NCBI GenBank assembly: GCA_016713105.1
Contig: JADJPS010000006.1
Location: forward strand, 62,001 to 126,000
Origin: Devosia sp.
GTDB taxonomy: Bacteria; Pseudomonadota; Alphaproteobacteria; Rhizobiales; Devosiaceae
DNA length: 64,000 nt
Reading direction: 5' to 3'
Both the position numbers and the translations under genes were made by a program. The stretch's first letter is position 1; each line of letters starts with the position of its first letter. Of the stretch, positions 16,355-25,463 are shown piece after piece. The notes beneath the pieces were generated by a model. That model had not been told where the DNA came from. It did not search any database and saw only the letters and a list, made by a program, of their open reading frames with translations.

Positions 16355-17134
16355 ATGAACCTCGGCCTCGCCGGTCGCAAGGCCATCGTCTGTGCGTCCA
16401 GTCGCGGCCTCGGCCGCGGCTGCGCCATGGCGCTGGCCGCCGAGGGCGTCGACGTGGTGATCAATGGCCGGGACGCCGCGCACCTCGACATGGTTGCCGC
16501 CGATATCCGCGCCGCCACCGGCGCCACGGTGATCGCGGTCGCCGGAGATGTCGCGACGCGCGACGGCCAGGATGCGCTGCTCGCCGCCTGTCCGGCGCCC
16601 GACATCCTCGTCAACAACAATGCCGGCCCGCCGTTCCGCGATTTCCGCGAGCTCGATCGCGACAAGATGCTTGCCGGCGTCATCGGCAACTTCGTCACCC
16701 CGATCGAACTGATCCAGCGGGTGATCGACGGCATGGTGGCGCGCCAGTTCGGCCGCATCGTCAACATCACCTCGAGTTCGGTCAAGGCACCGATCGGCGG
16801 GCTCGACCTCTCCTCGGGCGCCCGTGCCGGACTCACCGCCTTCCTCAAGGGCGTGTCGCAATCGGTCGTTGCCCACAACGTCACCATCAACAACCTGCTG
16901 CCCGGCTCGTTCGACACCGATCGGCTGAAGAGCGGCAACCGGCGCACGGCCGAGCAGCGCGGCGTCAGCCTCGAGGCGATCGAGGCCGAACGCCGTGCCG
17001 CCATCCCCGCCAGGCGCTTCGGCTCGCCCGAGGAATTCGGCGCCGCCTGCGCCTTCCTCTGCTCGGCCCAGGCCAGCTACATCACCGGGCAGAACCTGCT
17101 CATCGACGGCGGCGCCTTTCCCGGCGCATTCTGA
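16355..17134 (+). CDS. SDR family oxidoreductase lacking the canonical catalytic Tyr
   Basis: A 259-residue short-chain dehydrogenase/reductase. The cofactor loop is ASSRGLGRG (position 14 onward). The NNAG-type motif is VNNNAGPPF, and the catalytic Ser region is NITSSSVKAPI. Where YxxxK is expected the sequence is LSSGARAGLTAFLKG, so the Tyr is replaced, as in a subgroup related to 3-oxoacyl-ACP reductases with S/N-G-A-R. The C-terminus ends with ITGQNLLIDGGAFPGAF. Nine bases separate it from the HpcH aldolase gene, so they probably act in one catabolic pathway; the substrate is unknown. Confidence 0.88.
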   Translation: MNLGLAGRKAIVCASSRGLGRGCAMALAAEGVDVVINGRDAAHLDMVAADIRAATGATVIAVAGDVATRDGQDALLAACPAPDILVNNNAGPPFRDFRELDRDKMLAGVIGNFVTPIELIQRVIDGMVARQFGRIVNITSSSVKAPIGGLDLSSGARAGLTAFLKGVSQSVVAHNVTINNLLPGSFDTDRLKSGNRRTAEQRGVSLEAIEAERRAAIPARRFGSPEEFGAACAFLCSAQASYITGQNLLIDGGAFPGAF

Positions 17135-17143
17135 GGAGTCCGC

Positions 17144-17917
17144 ATGCGCCCAATCGCTCCCAATCAATTCAAGCGGGCGCTCGCCGAGAAGTCGAAACCG
17201 CTGCTCGGCTGCTGGCTCTCGATGAACTCGCTGGCCGCCACCGAGATCGCCGCCGGCATCGGCTTCGACTGGGTGCTGCTCGACATGGAGCACAGCCCCT
17301 ACGACCTCGAGACGGTGGAGCGGCACCTGCTGGCCGCCCGGCACGGCGGCGACGCCGAGTTCGTGGTGCGCATCCCCAGCATCGATCCGGTCCTGGTCAA
17401 GCGCCTGCTCGATGCCGGCATCCGCTCGTTCATGTTCCCGTTCGTGCAGACCGTCGAGGAGGCAAGACTTGCCGCCGCCTCGGTCCGGTTTCCGCCGCAT
17501 GGCATCCGCGGTTTCTCCGGCAATTCGCGCTCGGTGCGCTTCGGCACCATCAGCGGCTACCACGCCACGGCGCACGAGGACATCTGCGTCATCCTGCAGA
17601 TCGAGACGCCCAGGGCTGTGGCCGCCATTCCCGAGTTCGCCGGGGTCGAGGGCATCGACGGCCTACTGATCGGGCCCAACGACCTTGCTGCCAACATGGG
17701 GCTGCTCGGTGGCGGCTATCACCCCGACAATCTCGCCAAGATCGCCGAGGCCTTGCAGCTGATGCGGGCGGGCGGCATCGCGGCCGGCATGCTCGACTTC
17801 AAGCCCGAGAGCGCCCGGCAACTGTTCGCCGATGGCTTCAACTTCATCGCCGTAGGCGGGGACACCTCGATGGTGGTCAGGGGCTCGCGGGCATTGCTGG
17901 GGGAATTCGGGCGCTAG
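17144..17917 (+). CDS. HpcH/HpaI-type 2-keto-acid aldolase
   Basis: A 257-residue class II pyruvate-dependent aldolase. The usual landmarks are present: FDWVLLDMEHSPYDLE (His as acid/base), PSIDPVLVKRLLDAGI, the metal ligand segment ILQIETPRAVAAI (Glu), and LLIGPNDLAANMG (Asp). Members cleave 4-hydroxy-2-oxo acids to pyruvate or a related keto acid and an aldehyde. Its operon partner is the SDR gene upstream. The exact substrate, such as a rhamnonate or heptanedioate derivative, is not visible. Confidence 0.9.
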   Translation: MRPIAPNQFKRALAEKSKPLLGCWLSMNSLAATEIAAGIGFDWVLLDMEHSPYDLETVERHLLAARHGGDAEFVVRIPSIDPVLVKRLLDAGIRSFMFPFVQTVEEARLAAASVRFPPHGIRGFSGNSRSVRFGTISGYHATAHEDICVILQIETPRAVAAIPEFAGVEGIDGLLIGPNDLAANMGLLGGGYHPDNLAKIAEALQLMRAGGIAAGMLDFKPESARQLFADGFNFIAVGGDTSMVVRGSRALLGEFGR

Positions 17918-17950
17918 ATTTTACACCCCAGGTCACCCCACGACCACCAG

Positions 17951-17984
17951 CGTCATCCCGGCGCAGGCCGGGACCCATCTAGAG
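17951..17984. repeat. Intergenic palindromic repeat (CGTCATCCCGGC type)
   Basis: CGTCATCCCGGCGCAGGCCG followed by GGACCCATC is a sequence type very frequent between genes of Hyphomicrobiales. CCCGGC and GCCGGG form a short stem. It lies between two convergent genes, where it may help end both transcripts. Only the first half of the usual two-armed element is recognisable. Confidence 0.5.
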
Positions 17985-18028
17985 TTCTACGACGTGTCGC
18001 GCGTGGATGGCGGCCCGTCCCGGGCCCC

Positions 18029-19132
18029 TTACCCCGCCTCCCTGAGCGCCCCCGGCAGCTCCGCCGCCACCACGTCCAGCTCCTCGTCGCGTCCGACGCT
18101 GATCCGGATGTGCCGGTCGAGCCCCGGCGCCATCGGCTTTCTGACGAACACGCCGCGCCGCTCCAGCGCCTTCAGCACGGCCAGCGCATAGGGGCCGTCG
18201 CGGCCGCAGTCGATGGCGACGAAATTGGTGGCGGAGGGGACCGAGGCCAGTCCGCACTCGGCAGCGATGGCGTGGAGCCGCTCGCGTCCGGCCGCGACCT
18301 TCGCCACCACCCTGGCCAGCCAGTCCTCGTCCCCGAGCGCTGCCAGCGCCGCCCCCTGGCTCAGCCGGGTCACCCCGAAATGGTTGCGCACCTTGTCGAA
18401 GGCCTTGATGAACCGCGCCTCGCCCACGGCGTAGCCCACCCGCATGCCGGCGAGGCCATAGGCCTTGGAGAAGGTGCGGGTGCGGATCAGGTTCGGCCGG
18501 TCGATGTCGAGCCGGGGCAGGGTGCCCGCCGGTGCCGTCTCGCAATAGGCCTCGTCGAGCAGGATGAGCGTTTCCTCCGGCACATCGGCGATGAAGCGCT
18601 CCAGTTCGGCCGAGCCCCACCACGTCCCCATCGGATTGTCCGGGTTGGAGAGGTAGATCACCTTGGCCCGCTCGCGCCGGGCCGCCGCCGTCAGCGCGGC
18701 GAGGTCCTCGTGATGGCCGGCATAGGGCACTGCAACGACGCGACCGCCGAAGCCGGCGACATGGTAGTTGAAGGTCGGATAGGCACCCAGCGAGGTCACC
18801 GCGACATCGCCGGGCGCAATGATCAGCCGCGCGATCAGGCCGTGCAGGCCATCGATCCCCTCGCCGACCACCACATTGGCGAACGGCACCCCCAGGTGCG
18901 CGGCCAGCGCCTGCTTGAGGTCGTGGATTTCCGGATCGCCGTACATCCACACCGCGCCGGCCGCCGCGCCGACCGCGGCAATCACCTTGGGCGACGGCCC
19001 GAAGCCGCTCTCGTTGGCGCCGACGCGGGCGCGGAACGTCGTTCCCGTCCGGCGCTCGAGCGCCTCGGGGCCGGTGAACGGGACGGTATCGGGGAGGGAG
19101 CGGGCGAGGGGGGTGAGAAGCGGGCGGGTCAT
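18029..19132 (-). CDS. Pyridoxal-phosphate aminotransferase, HisC-like
   Basis: A 367-residue class I/II aminotransferase close to histidinol-phosphate aminotransferase. Motifs: the N-terminal RVGANESGFGPSPKVI, MYGDPEIHDLKQAL, the PLP-binding Asp/Tyr region LLDEAYCETAP, and the Schiff-base Lys in TRTFSKAYGLAGMRVGY. Rhizobiales often carry a second HisC-like gene that acts on aromatic amino acids, so histidine synthesis is not certain. I chose ATG 19132 (MTRPLLTPLARSLPD). The gene is convergent with the HpcH aldolase gene. Confidence 0.88.
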   Translation of the reverse strand: MTRPLLTPLARSLPDTVPFTGPEALERRTGTTFRARVGANESGFGPSPKVIAAVGAAAGAVWMYGDPEIHDLKQALAAHLGVPFANVVVGEGIDGLHGLIARLIIAPGDVAVTSLGAYPTFNYHVAGFGGRVVAVPYAGHHEDLAALTAAARRERAKVIYLSNPDNPMGTWWGSAELERFIADVPEETLILLDEAYCETAPAGTLPRLDIDRPNLIRTRTFSKAYGLAGMRVGYAVGEARFIKAFDKVRNHFGVTRLSQGAALAALGDEDWLARVVAKVAAGRERLHAIAAECGLASVPSATNFVAIDCGRDGPYALAVLKALERRGVFVRKPMAPGLDRHIRISVGRDEELDVVAAELPGALREAG

Positions 19133-19479
19133 CGGGACTTCGACAGCAGGAGGAATGCGGCAGCCTGGCAGGTGCCGCTGGCGGGGAGGCACCGGGGTCA
19201 AGGCTGATGCTCCCGACATGGCGGGCAAGCCCAATCGGGTCTCCTGGGCGTCAGGATCGGCATCGTGCTGGTCGGCATCTCCGCCGATACTGTCGGTCGC
19301 GGCGGCGGTTTCCGCAAGCCCGCGTGCGCGACAGCGGCAACTGCATCGCCTGCGCCTCGGTTCGCTTCGCGCCGGACCGTCCGAAGGTTACCGGCACTTT
19401 CCGCACATTTGTTTGTGTTGTGCGTGACGTCCGCCTGACGCAAACATCGCTGCGGCATTTTCAAGCAGAGGATACTGAG
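19133..19479. other. Intergenic region upstream of msrA
   Basis: This 347-base gap separates divergent aminotransferase and msrA genes. Neither strand shows a frame with a sensible start and family match; the translations are low-complexity. The last 60 bases before msrA are AT-richer and hold a tail of TTTGTTTGTGTTGTGCG, so the msrA promoter is probably there. I see no clear operator. Confidence 0.4.
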
Positions 19480-20124
19480 ATGGGCAGGAACAGGCTGGCC
19501 GTGGTGGTGGCGCTGGCAGGCGCCATGGCGATGACCGGGGCGCAGGGCGCCGAGACCGCGACGGCGATCTTTGCGGGGGGCTGCTTCTGGTCGATCGAGA
19601 GCGACTTCGACCATGCGCCCGGCGTCGTCGCGACCACCTCCGGCTATATCGGCGGCCGCATCGACAACCCGCGCTACGAGCAGGTGATCACCGAGACCAC
19701 CGGCCACCGCGAAGCGGTCATGGTCGAGTACGACCCCTCGGTCACCAGCTACGAGAAGCTGGTCGACACCTTCTTCCACCTGATCGATCCCATCGAATCA
19801 CGCGGCCAGTTCTGTGATTATGGCGAGAGCTACACGACGGCGATCTACGCCGGGAACGAGGCCGAACTGCAGGTCGCGGAAGCCGGCAAGCAGGCGACCG
19901 CCGAGGCGCTCGGCAAGCCGGTGGCCACCGTGATCGCCATCGCACCCACCTTCTGGCCGGCCGAGGACTACCATCAGGACTTCTGGACCGGCACCGAGGA
20001 ACTCAGCAACGGCCTCACCCGCGCCCAGCACTATGCGCGCTATCGCGCCGGCTGCGGCAAGAACCGGCAGGTCGAGGCGATCTGGGGCAGCGAGGCGTTC
20101 AGGGGGCTCGACGGGCACGCCTGA
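19480..20124 (+). CDS. msrA: Periplasmic peptide-methionine (S)-S-oxide reductase
   Basis: MsrA, 214 residues, reduces methionine-S-sulfoxide in oxidised proteins. The catalytic motif is AGGCFWSIESDF, with the Cys near residue 34. Downstream landmarks are TSGYIGG, TTGHREAVMVEYDP, and the conserved YTTAIYAG and FWPAEDYHQD. A signal peptide is visible in the first 24 residues (NRLAVVVALAGAMAMTGAQG), so this copy is exported. ATG 19480 follows GCAGAGGATACTGAG. It is a stand-alone gene. Confidence 0.94.
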   Translation: MGRNRLAVVVALAGAMAMTGAQGAETATAIFAGGCFWSIESDFDHAPGVVATTSGYIGGRIDNPRYEQVITETTGHREAVMVEYDPSVTSYEKLVDTFFHLIDPIESRGQFCDYGESYTTAIYAGNEAELQVAEAGKQATAEALGKPVATVIAIAPTFWPAEDYHQDFWTGTEELSNGLTRAQHYARYRAGCGKNRQVEAIWGSEAFRGLDGHA

Positions 20125-20143
20125 CGCATGACGGGACGCCGGA

Positions 20144-20998
20144 TCACGACAGGTCCGGCGTCCGCTCTCCAGGCAACTGGGTGTGCGGGTCGGCGGCCAG
20201 CGCAACTTCGGCGTGCTGGTCGGGCGAACTGAGCATCTTGTTGATCGCGAGCTTGGACTTCTCGGTGATGTCGCGCTGCACCGGAAGGTACTCGGGCGTC
20301 GGGACCCAGGCGCGCATCTGCAGCACGATCTTGTCGCCGATGAAGGCCTCGACATGCACGGTGGGCGGCGGGTCGACCTGCACCCGCTTGTCGGAGGTAG
20401 CAATCCTCAGCATGGTCTTGCGCGCCAGCGCCACGTTGATGCTGTCCGGGACCGTCAGGTTGACGTCGACGCGCCGTCGCGGCTCGCGGCTGTGGTTGGT
20501 TATGGCCGAGTTCCACAGCCGCTGGTTCGGGGTGAAGATGTAGAGCCCGCTGGTCGAGCGCAGCCGCGTGCCGAACAGGCCGATCTCCACCACGATGCCG
20601 GCCACCCCGTCGCCGACGATATACTCGCCGATGGCGATGGGGCGGAGCCACACCAGCATCAGCCCGGCGGCGATGTTGGCGAGGGTGCTCTGCAGGGCCA
20701 GCGCGATGGCAAGGCCCGCGGCGCCCAGCACGGCATAGATCGAGGCGCTGGGCACGCCGAGGAAGCTCAGCGCCGTCACCAGGGCGAACACCACGATGCC
20801 GTAGCGCGCCGCCTGCGCCATCAGGGGCGCGAAGTTCCTGTCGACGCCATAGGCGCGGGGCAGCAGTCCCCGGATCAGCCGATAGGCGAGGCGCGACAGG
20901 TACCAGCCCGCCGCGAGAACGATGATTGCGGCGGAGGTCGATATGGCATTGTCGCGCAGCCAGTTGACCGGGGCGAGGAGAAGATCGTCTGGCGACAT
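20144..20998 (-). CDS. Small-conductance mechanosensitive channel (MscS family)
   Basis: A 284-residue MscS channel. It has three N-terminal membrane helices. The pore helix is recognisable as VLGAAGLAIALALQSTLANI, with the Gly/Ala-packed TM3, followed by the beta domain (GDGVAGIVVEIGLFGTRL, IFTPNQRLWNSAITNHSR) and the alpha/beta C-terminal domain. It protects against hypo-osmotic shock. ATG 20998 (MSPDDLLLAPVNWL) is preferred; the upstream extension is Arg/Ser-rich and overlaps the region before the tRNA gene. Confidence 0.92.
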   Translation of the reverse strand: MSPDDLLLAPVNWLRDNAISTSAAIIVLAAGWYLSRLAYRLIRGLLPRAYGVDRNFAPLMAQAARYGIVVFALVTALSFLGVPSASIYAVLGAAGLAIALALQSTLANIAAGLMLVWLRPIAIGEYIVGDGVAGIVVEIGLFGTRLRSTSGLYIFTPNQRLWNSAITNHSREPRRRVDVNLTVPDSINVALARKTMLRIATSDKRVQVDPPPTVHVEAFIGDKIVLQMRAWVPTPEYLPVQRDITEKSKLAINKMLSSPDQHAEVALAADPHTQLPGERTPDLS

Positions 20999-21120
20999 GC
21001 GGGATCCATCGGGTGGGTGTTGGTACAGTCTAGCGAAACCACGCCGGCTGGAAAGTCGGCGCGACGGGTGAATGGGTGTAGACAAGCCTGACCGACCCTG
21101 CTAGTCACCGCCCCGGACCA

Positions 21121-21196
<76 letters not shown>

Positions 21197-21353
21197 GGCC
21201 ACTTCCACAAGTCCGATGAATGGGTTGAGCGGTTCCTGCCGGCTGTTCCGCGGGCCGGCGTACGGACCACGGAAATATTTCGTCACGGGGCCTTCACAAC
21301 CGGGCGGAGCCTCCCTACATAGCGCCGACCCGCAGCAACGAGATGACGCCTAA

Positions 21354-22061
21354 ATGCCCTTTGGCCTGGATCCTTCGGTTTTTTGGGCGTTCATCCAGGT
21401 CATCACCATCGATCTCGTTCTCGCCGGCGACAATGCCGTGGTCATCGGTCTTGCCGCGGCCGGCCTCGCGCCCGACCTGCGCCGCCGGGCCATCCTGATC
21501 GGTATTGCCGCCGCAACCGTCCTGCGCATCGGCTTCGCACTGGTGACCACGCAGCTGCTGGCCCTCGGCGGCGGCCTGCTGGTGGCCGGCGGCCTGCTGC
21601 TGCTGTGGGTGTGCTGGAAGATGTACCGCGAACTCGTGGTGCACGAGGACAAGGATGCGGCGGCCGAGGCCCTGGCGGACTCCGATCTCAATGCCGACGG
21701 CACGATTGCCAGGGGTGCCCCGCGCAAGTCGCTGCGACAGGCGGTGCTGCAGATCATCATCGCCGACGTGTCCATGTCGCTCGACAACGTGCTGGCGGTT
21801 GCCGGTGCGGCGCAGCATCACCCCGAAGTCCTGATCTTCGGGCTGGCGCTGTCGGTCGTCTTGATGGGGGTAGCGGCGTCGCTGATCGCCGGCCTGCTCA
21901 ACCGCTTCCGCTGGATCGCCTGGGTCGGGCTGGTGGTCATCCTCTATGTCGCCGTGCGCATGGTCTATCACGGGCTCGACGATGCCCTGTTCGCGCACGG
22001 CCTGCCGGCCATTCCGCTGCTCAAGGATGCGATGGTCGCGGCGCCTGCCGTCGCCCACTAA
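21354..22061 (+). CDS. TerC family integral membrane protein
   Basis: A 235-residue TerC/YjbE-type protein with seven hydrophobic helices. Family signatures are VITIDLVLAGDNAVVIGLAA (membrane Asp near residue 20) and its repeat IIIADVSMSLDNVLAVAG. A polar, Asp-rich linker (HEDKDAAAEALADSDLNADG) separates the halves. Members support metal (Mn2+ or Ca2+) handling and protein secretion in the membrane. I saw no yybP-ykoY riboswitch-like structure in the region before it. The gene stands alone. Confidence 0.9.
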   Translation: MPFGLDPSVFWAFIQVITIDLVLAGDNAVVIGLAAAGLAPDLRRRAILIGIAAATVLRIGFALVTTQLLALGGGLLVAGGLLLLWVCWKMYRELVVHEDKDAAAEALADSDLNADGTIARGAPRKSLRQAVLQIIIADVSMSLDNVLAVAGAAQHHPEVLIFGLALSVVLMGVAASLIAGLLNRFRWIAWVGLVVILYVAVRMVYHGLDDALFAHGLPAIPLLKDAMVAAPAVAH

Positions 22062-22166
22062 GCGTCTCGTAACCAAGGCGATGATTTCCCGCGCAATTAT
22101 CGCCTTCGGGTAGGATTTGCGTCAGCACTGCGGCGCTAGCGTCCCCGAACCTGTCCGGGACCGCCA

Positions 22167-23334
22167 ATGTCGTCTGCTGCTCTCAAGCCCCTCGAACCCG
22201 CCGAACCGTCGCCGCCGCCTCCGGCTGCAACCACCATCGCCATGACCATGCGCTCGGTGGCGCCCGAGCGCTGGGACGCCGCGGTGGCGCACTTCGACGG
22301 GGTGTGCCAGGAGCAGTTGCATGCCTTTACGCAGAGCCGCTGGCCGGGCGTGATCGAGGAGCCGCTGCTATTCATGGTCGGCGAACAGGTGGTTGGCGGC
22401 TGCCTGGTGATGGTGCAACCGCTGCCGCTCAGGCTCGGCGCGATCGCCGTGGTCAAGTGGGCGCCAATGCAGGCCGATGACGGGTCGCCCGATGCATTGA
22501 TCCACTTCGGGGCGGATGATCGAGCTGCTCATCGCCGAGTATGCCGGCCGTCGCGGCATGATGCTCTCGGTGCTGCCCCGGGCCAGCATCGCCGCCGACA
22601 ATCCCGAGGATCGGCTGCTGCGGTCGCGCGGCTTCCGGCGCGGCGCCTCGCTGCGGTTTCCCAACCGCTACATCGTCGATCTGCGCCTGTCCGATGCGGA
22701 GCAGCGGCGCAGCTTCAGCCAGAAGTGGCGTTACCACCTGACGCGTTCCGAACGGTCCGGCCTGCGGTTCGAATGTGCCGGCCCGGAGCGGTTCGACGCG
22801 TTCGCCGCCCTCTATGCCCAGATGAGCGAGCGCAAGCGCTTTGCCGACCATTCGGCCTGGGAGACGGTGCCGCGCCTGCTCGCCATGCCCGAGCCGGAAC
22901 TGCGCCCGAGACTGTTCTTCGTCACCCATGCCGGCCGTGTGATCGCCGGCGCCATCGTCTTCACCGCCGGCCAGCGGGCGGTCTACCTCTACGGCGCGAC
23001 CAGCGCGGCTGCGCTCGAGCGCAGGGCCGGCTACTTCCTCCACTGGCACGTGATCCGCTGGCTGCGCGACAATAGCGGTGCCCGCTGGTACGATCTCGGC
23101 GGCACCGACGGGTTCCAGGGACTGCACCAGTTCAAGAAGGGCATGGTCGGCGAGCGCGGCGTCATCCGCCCGGTGCCGCCGGTCGCCAACTATGCCGCGC
23201 ACTGGTGGCCCCGCCTCGTCGGCGAGGCCGCGTTCGCGGCCCGGGAGATCGTCCACGCGTCGGCCCGCCTGCTCGATCGCCTGCGGCCGGATCGCGCCCG
23301 GCCCGATCAGGCGCGCCGTGGCCGCGAGGCCTAG
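22167..23334 (+). pseudogene. FemAB-like GNAT transferase, interrupted by a frameshift
   Basis: The gene reads as one protein of about 388 residues if one base is removed near 22512-22515 (GGGGCGGATG). The first frame runs from ATG 22167 to about 22513 (FDGVCQEQLHAFTQSR, LLFMVGEQVVGGCLV). The second continues from MIELLIAEYAGRRGMMLSV to TAG at 23334 (QKWRYHLTRSERSGLRF, GAIVFTAGQRAVYLYGATSA, WYDLGGTDGFQGLHQFKKG). The second half is typical of the FemAB/lipid II:glycine glycyltransferase acyl-tRNA-acceptor fold. The flippase gene starts at the very next base, so they form one operon, probably in surface-polysaccharide or lipid-linked precursor handling. As it stands only the C-terminal part could be made. 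Confidence 0.75.
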
Positions 23335-24666
23335 ATGGCCATGGGGCGACGCCTGCTGTCGCAATCGGGAGCGCTGTTCGTCGCCCGGCTGTCCGGCGCC
23401 GGCATCACCTTCGTCGCGCAGGTGGCGATTGTCCGGCTGTGGGGCGCCGGCACGCTCGGCCAGTACCTGCTGATCATCGCGGTGGTCAACATCGTCGGCG
23501 TCATCCTGCCGCTCGGTTTCCAGACCGTCGGATCCTACTTTGCGGCCGAGTACCGGGCCGAGGGGCAGGGGACGCTGCTGCGGCGCTTCCTGTTCCGGAC
23601 CTACGGCCACGTTGCCCTGATGGCGGCGCTGCTGCTCGTGGTGGGGCCCGCCCTGCTGGGAGGACTCGGCCCGTCCGCTCAGGTGCTCGCCACCCACTGG
23701 CTGCCGGCCTGGGCGATGACCGTCGCGGTCGGGATCTCCTACTGCAATGTGGCGCTGCTCGTCGGACTCAAGCGCCCGTTCGCGGGCTATTTCGCCGAAG
23801 CGCTGTTCCGTCCGCTGCTCATCGTTTCGGCGGTGCTGGTCGCCACTCTCGCTGCGGCGCCCGGTCTGCGCCTCGACGCCATGCTGTGGATGCTGGCGCT
23901 CGGGTTCGGCCTCGTCGTCCTGCTGCAGTCGGGATTGGTCGTGGCGAGCGTCCGGGCGATCCCCGCCACCGCCGCTCCGCGCCCCGGCGAGTCGCGGCGC
24001 TGGTGGCGCTTCGCCCTGCCATGGGTGGTCATCGCGCTCGCCACGGATTTCTTCTTCGATATCGACCTGGTGGTGCTCTCGGGTTATCTCGATCACGCTG
24101 ACCTCGCCGTCTTCGGCGTCGCAGCCCGGGTCTTCTCGCTGGTCTCGTTCGGGGTTGCGGCGGTCTACGCCGTCACGCTGCCCGAGATGTTCGAGCGCGA
24201 GGCCGAGGCAGACAGGGCCGGCTTCATGACGCAACTGGGCGACGCCAATCTCGTCGCCAGCGCGGTATCGCTGGCGCTCCTTGCCGCAGTGGTCGCTGCC
24301 GCGCCGCTGCTGCCGCTGGTCTTCGGGGCCGAATTCTCTGCCGGCATCTGGCCGCTGGCGGTGCTGTGTCTTTCCCTGCTGGTGCGGTCCGCGTTCGGAC
24401 CGGCCGCACTGGTCCTGTCGATGCACGACAAGCCCTATGCCTCGCTGCCGGCGATCGGCCTGGGGCTCGGTGCACTGCTCGGGCTGAACTGGTTGTTGGT
24501 GCCGGCGCATGGCCTGCTCGGCGCGGCGCTGGCGGCGCTCTTGGCGCAGTCGTTGTGGTCGGCAGCGATGTGGCTGACGGCCCGGCGCCTCGCCGGGGTG
24601 GATGTGTCCGTCCTGCCGCGGCTCAGGGCGCTGGTCGGCCAGGAGCGGCTGGCGCACCGCGACTAG
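23335..24666 (+). CDS. Lipopolysaccharide/polysaccharide flippase (MATE/Wzx-like)
   Basis: A 443-residue membrane protein with 12-14 predicted helices, a member of the MOP exporter superfamily. N-terminal signature: SGALFVARLSGAGITFVAQV, then GTLGQYLLIIAVVNIVGV. The C-terminal half keeps YALTLPEMFE-like loops (YAVTLPEMFEREAEA). It is expected to flip a lipid-linked sugar across the inner membrane. ATG 23335 directly follows the TAG of the FemAB-like gene. This supports joint expression and a shared role in the envelope. Confidence 0.85.
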   Translation: MAMGRRLLSQSGALFVARLSGAGITFVAQVAIVRLWGAGTLGQYLLIIAVVNIVGVILPLGFQTVGSYFAAEYRAEGQGTLLRRFLFRTYGHVALMAALLLVVGPALLGGLGPSAQVLATHWLPAWAMTVAVGISYCNVALLVGLKRPFAGYFAEALFRPLLIVSAVLVATLAAAPGLRLDAMLWMLALGFGLVVLLQSGLVVASVRAIPATAAPRPGESRRWWRFALPWVVIALATDFFFDIDLVVLSGYLDHADLAVFGVAARVFSLVSFGVAAVYAVTLPEMFEREAEADRAGFMTQLGDANLVASAVSLALLAAVVAAAPLLPLVFGAEFSAGIWPLAVLCLSLLVRSAFGPAALVLSMHDKPYASLPAIGLGLGALLGLNWLLVPAHGLLGAALAALLAQSLWSAAMWLTARRLAGVDVSVLPRLRALVGQERLAHRD

Positions 24667-24686
24667 CGGGCAAGTTCACCGTTCGC

Positions 24687-24722
24687 TATTCACCATTCAC
24701 CATTCACCATTCACCACTCACC
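24687..24722. repeat. Tandem 7-base repeat (ATTCACC)
   Basis: About four and a half copies of ATTCACC (TATTCACCATTCACCATTCA onward, last copy ACTCACC) between two convergent genes. No gene lies in it. Such heptamer runs are slippage-prone and also appear elsewhere in related genomes between genes. Confidence 0.7.
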
Positions 24723-24725
24723 CCG

Positions 24726-25292
24726 CTACCGCCCCAGCAGCGTGTCGAGGCGCGCCCGCCAGCGGGCGAGGCGTCCCAGGCTCATGCCCGAGTCATAGGT
24801 GTCGGTGACCTTGGTGTAGAACTTTTCCATCACCACGTAGTCCTGCCCGAAGATGTGCTGGCGCAGCAGTGCCGCCTGCTCGTAGCCGTAGCGCCGCAGC
24901 AGCGCGAGAGCGACCTCGTTCTCCGGCCTCACGAAGGTGAAGGCCTTGTGGAACTTGCCGTTGTCCCAGTGCTCGTCGAACACCCGCATGCCGTGCATGC
25001 CGAGCCGCGTCTTCCGGTGCGAGGGAAAGATCCAGCTCCAGTAGCGGAAGATGGCGCCCGTCTCCGGTCCCGAGATCAGCCCGCCGCCGGGCTCGTCGTC
25101 GACGGTGAGCACGATGACGTGGAACGGATCGACCCGCTGCAGGGCGTGCAGGAAGCTCTTCGTCAGCCGGCCTTTCTCGTGCTCCTTGAAGCGTTCGGAA
25201 TAGTGCGGGGACTCGTCGATCACCGCCATCAGTTCGCGGTGGATGAGGTCGAGGTCGGCGCCGGTGGCGGCGCGATAGCCGAGTGCGGGCAT
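24726..25292 (-). CDS. GNAT family N-acetyltransferase
   Basis: A 188-residue acetyltransferase-like protein. The N-terminus YRAATGADLDLIHRELM is the usual start of the fold, FHVIVLTVDDEPGGGLIS is the beta 2-3 pair, and ALALLRRYGYEQAALL is the C-terminal helix-strand before the last strand. The pyrophosphate loop (R/Q-x-x-G-x-G/A) reads KTRLGMHGMRVF, slightly degenerate. It is divergent from acs, so possibly an acetylator of AcsA lysine, as Pat does elsewhere, but nothing in the sequence shows this. Confidence 0.7.
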   Translation of the reverse strand: MPALGYRAATGADLDLIHRELMAVIDESPHYSERFKEHEKGRLTKSFLHALQRVDPFHVIVLTVDDEPGGGLISGPETGAIFRYWSWIFPSHRKTRLGMHGMRVFDEHWDNGKFHKAFTFVRPENEVALALLRRYGYEQAALLRQHIFGQDYVVMEKFYTKVTDTYDSGMSLGRLARWRARLDTLLGR

Positions 25293-25463
25293 GGCATTGG
25301 TCCTGTTCGGCCGGCACTATCGGCCGAAAGCGCCGAAAAAGGCGTTTATCGGGACGGTTTCCATACGCCTAAGGAGTGACAACCCGTCCGCTTGCTCCCG
25401 CTTATGCTGTTCATTAGAAAACCCTCATAGGTCACCTCGTTTGGTGGCATGGGAGGACTGAGT

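Noticed and set aside
21197..21353. A manganese (yybP-ykoY) riboswitch before the TerC gene
   Set aside because: I looked for the conserved stem-loop sequences of this aptamer and did not see them. The region is just GC-rich with a short AT patch.
22453..24657. A 734-codon minus-strand frame opposite FemAB and the flippase
   Set aside because: Arg/Gln-rich low-complexity translation; the plus strand shows family motifs. It is a shadow.
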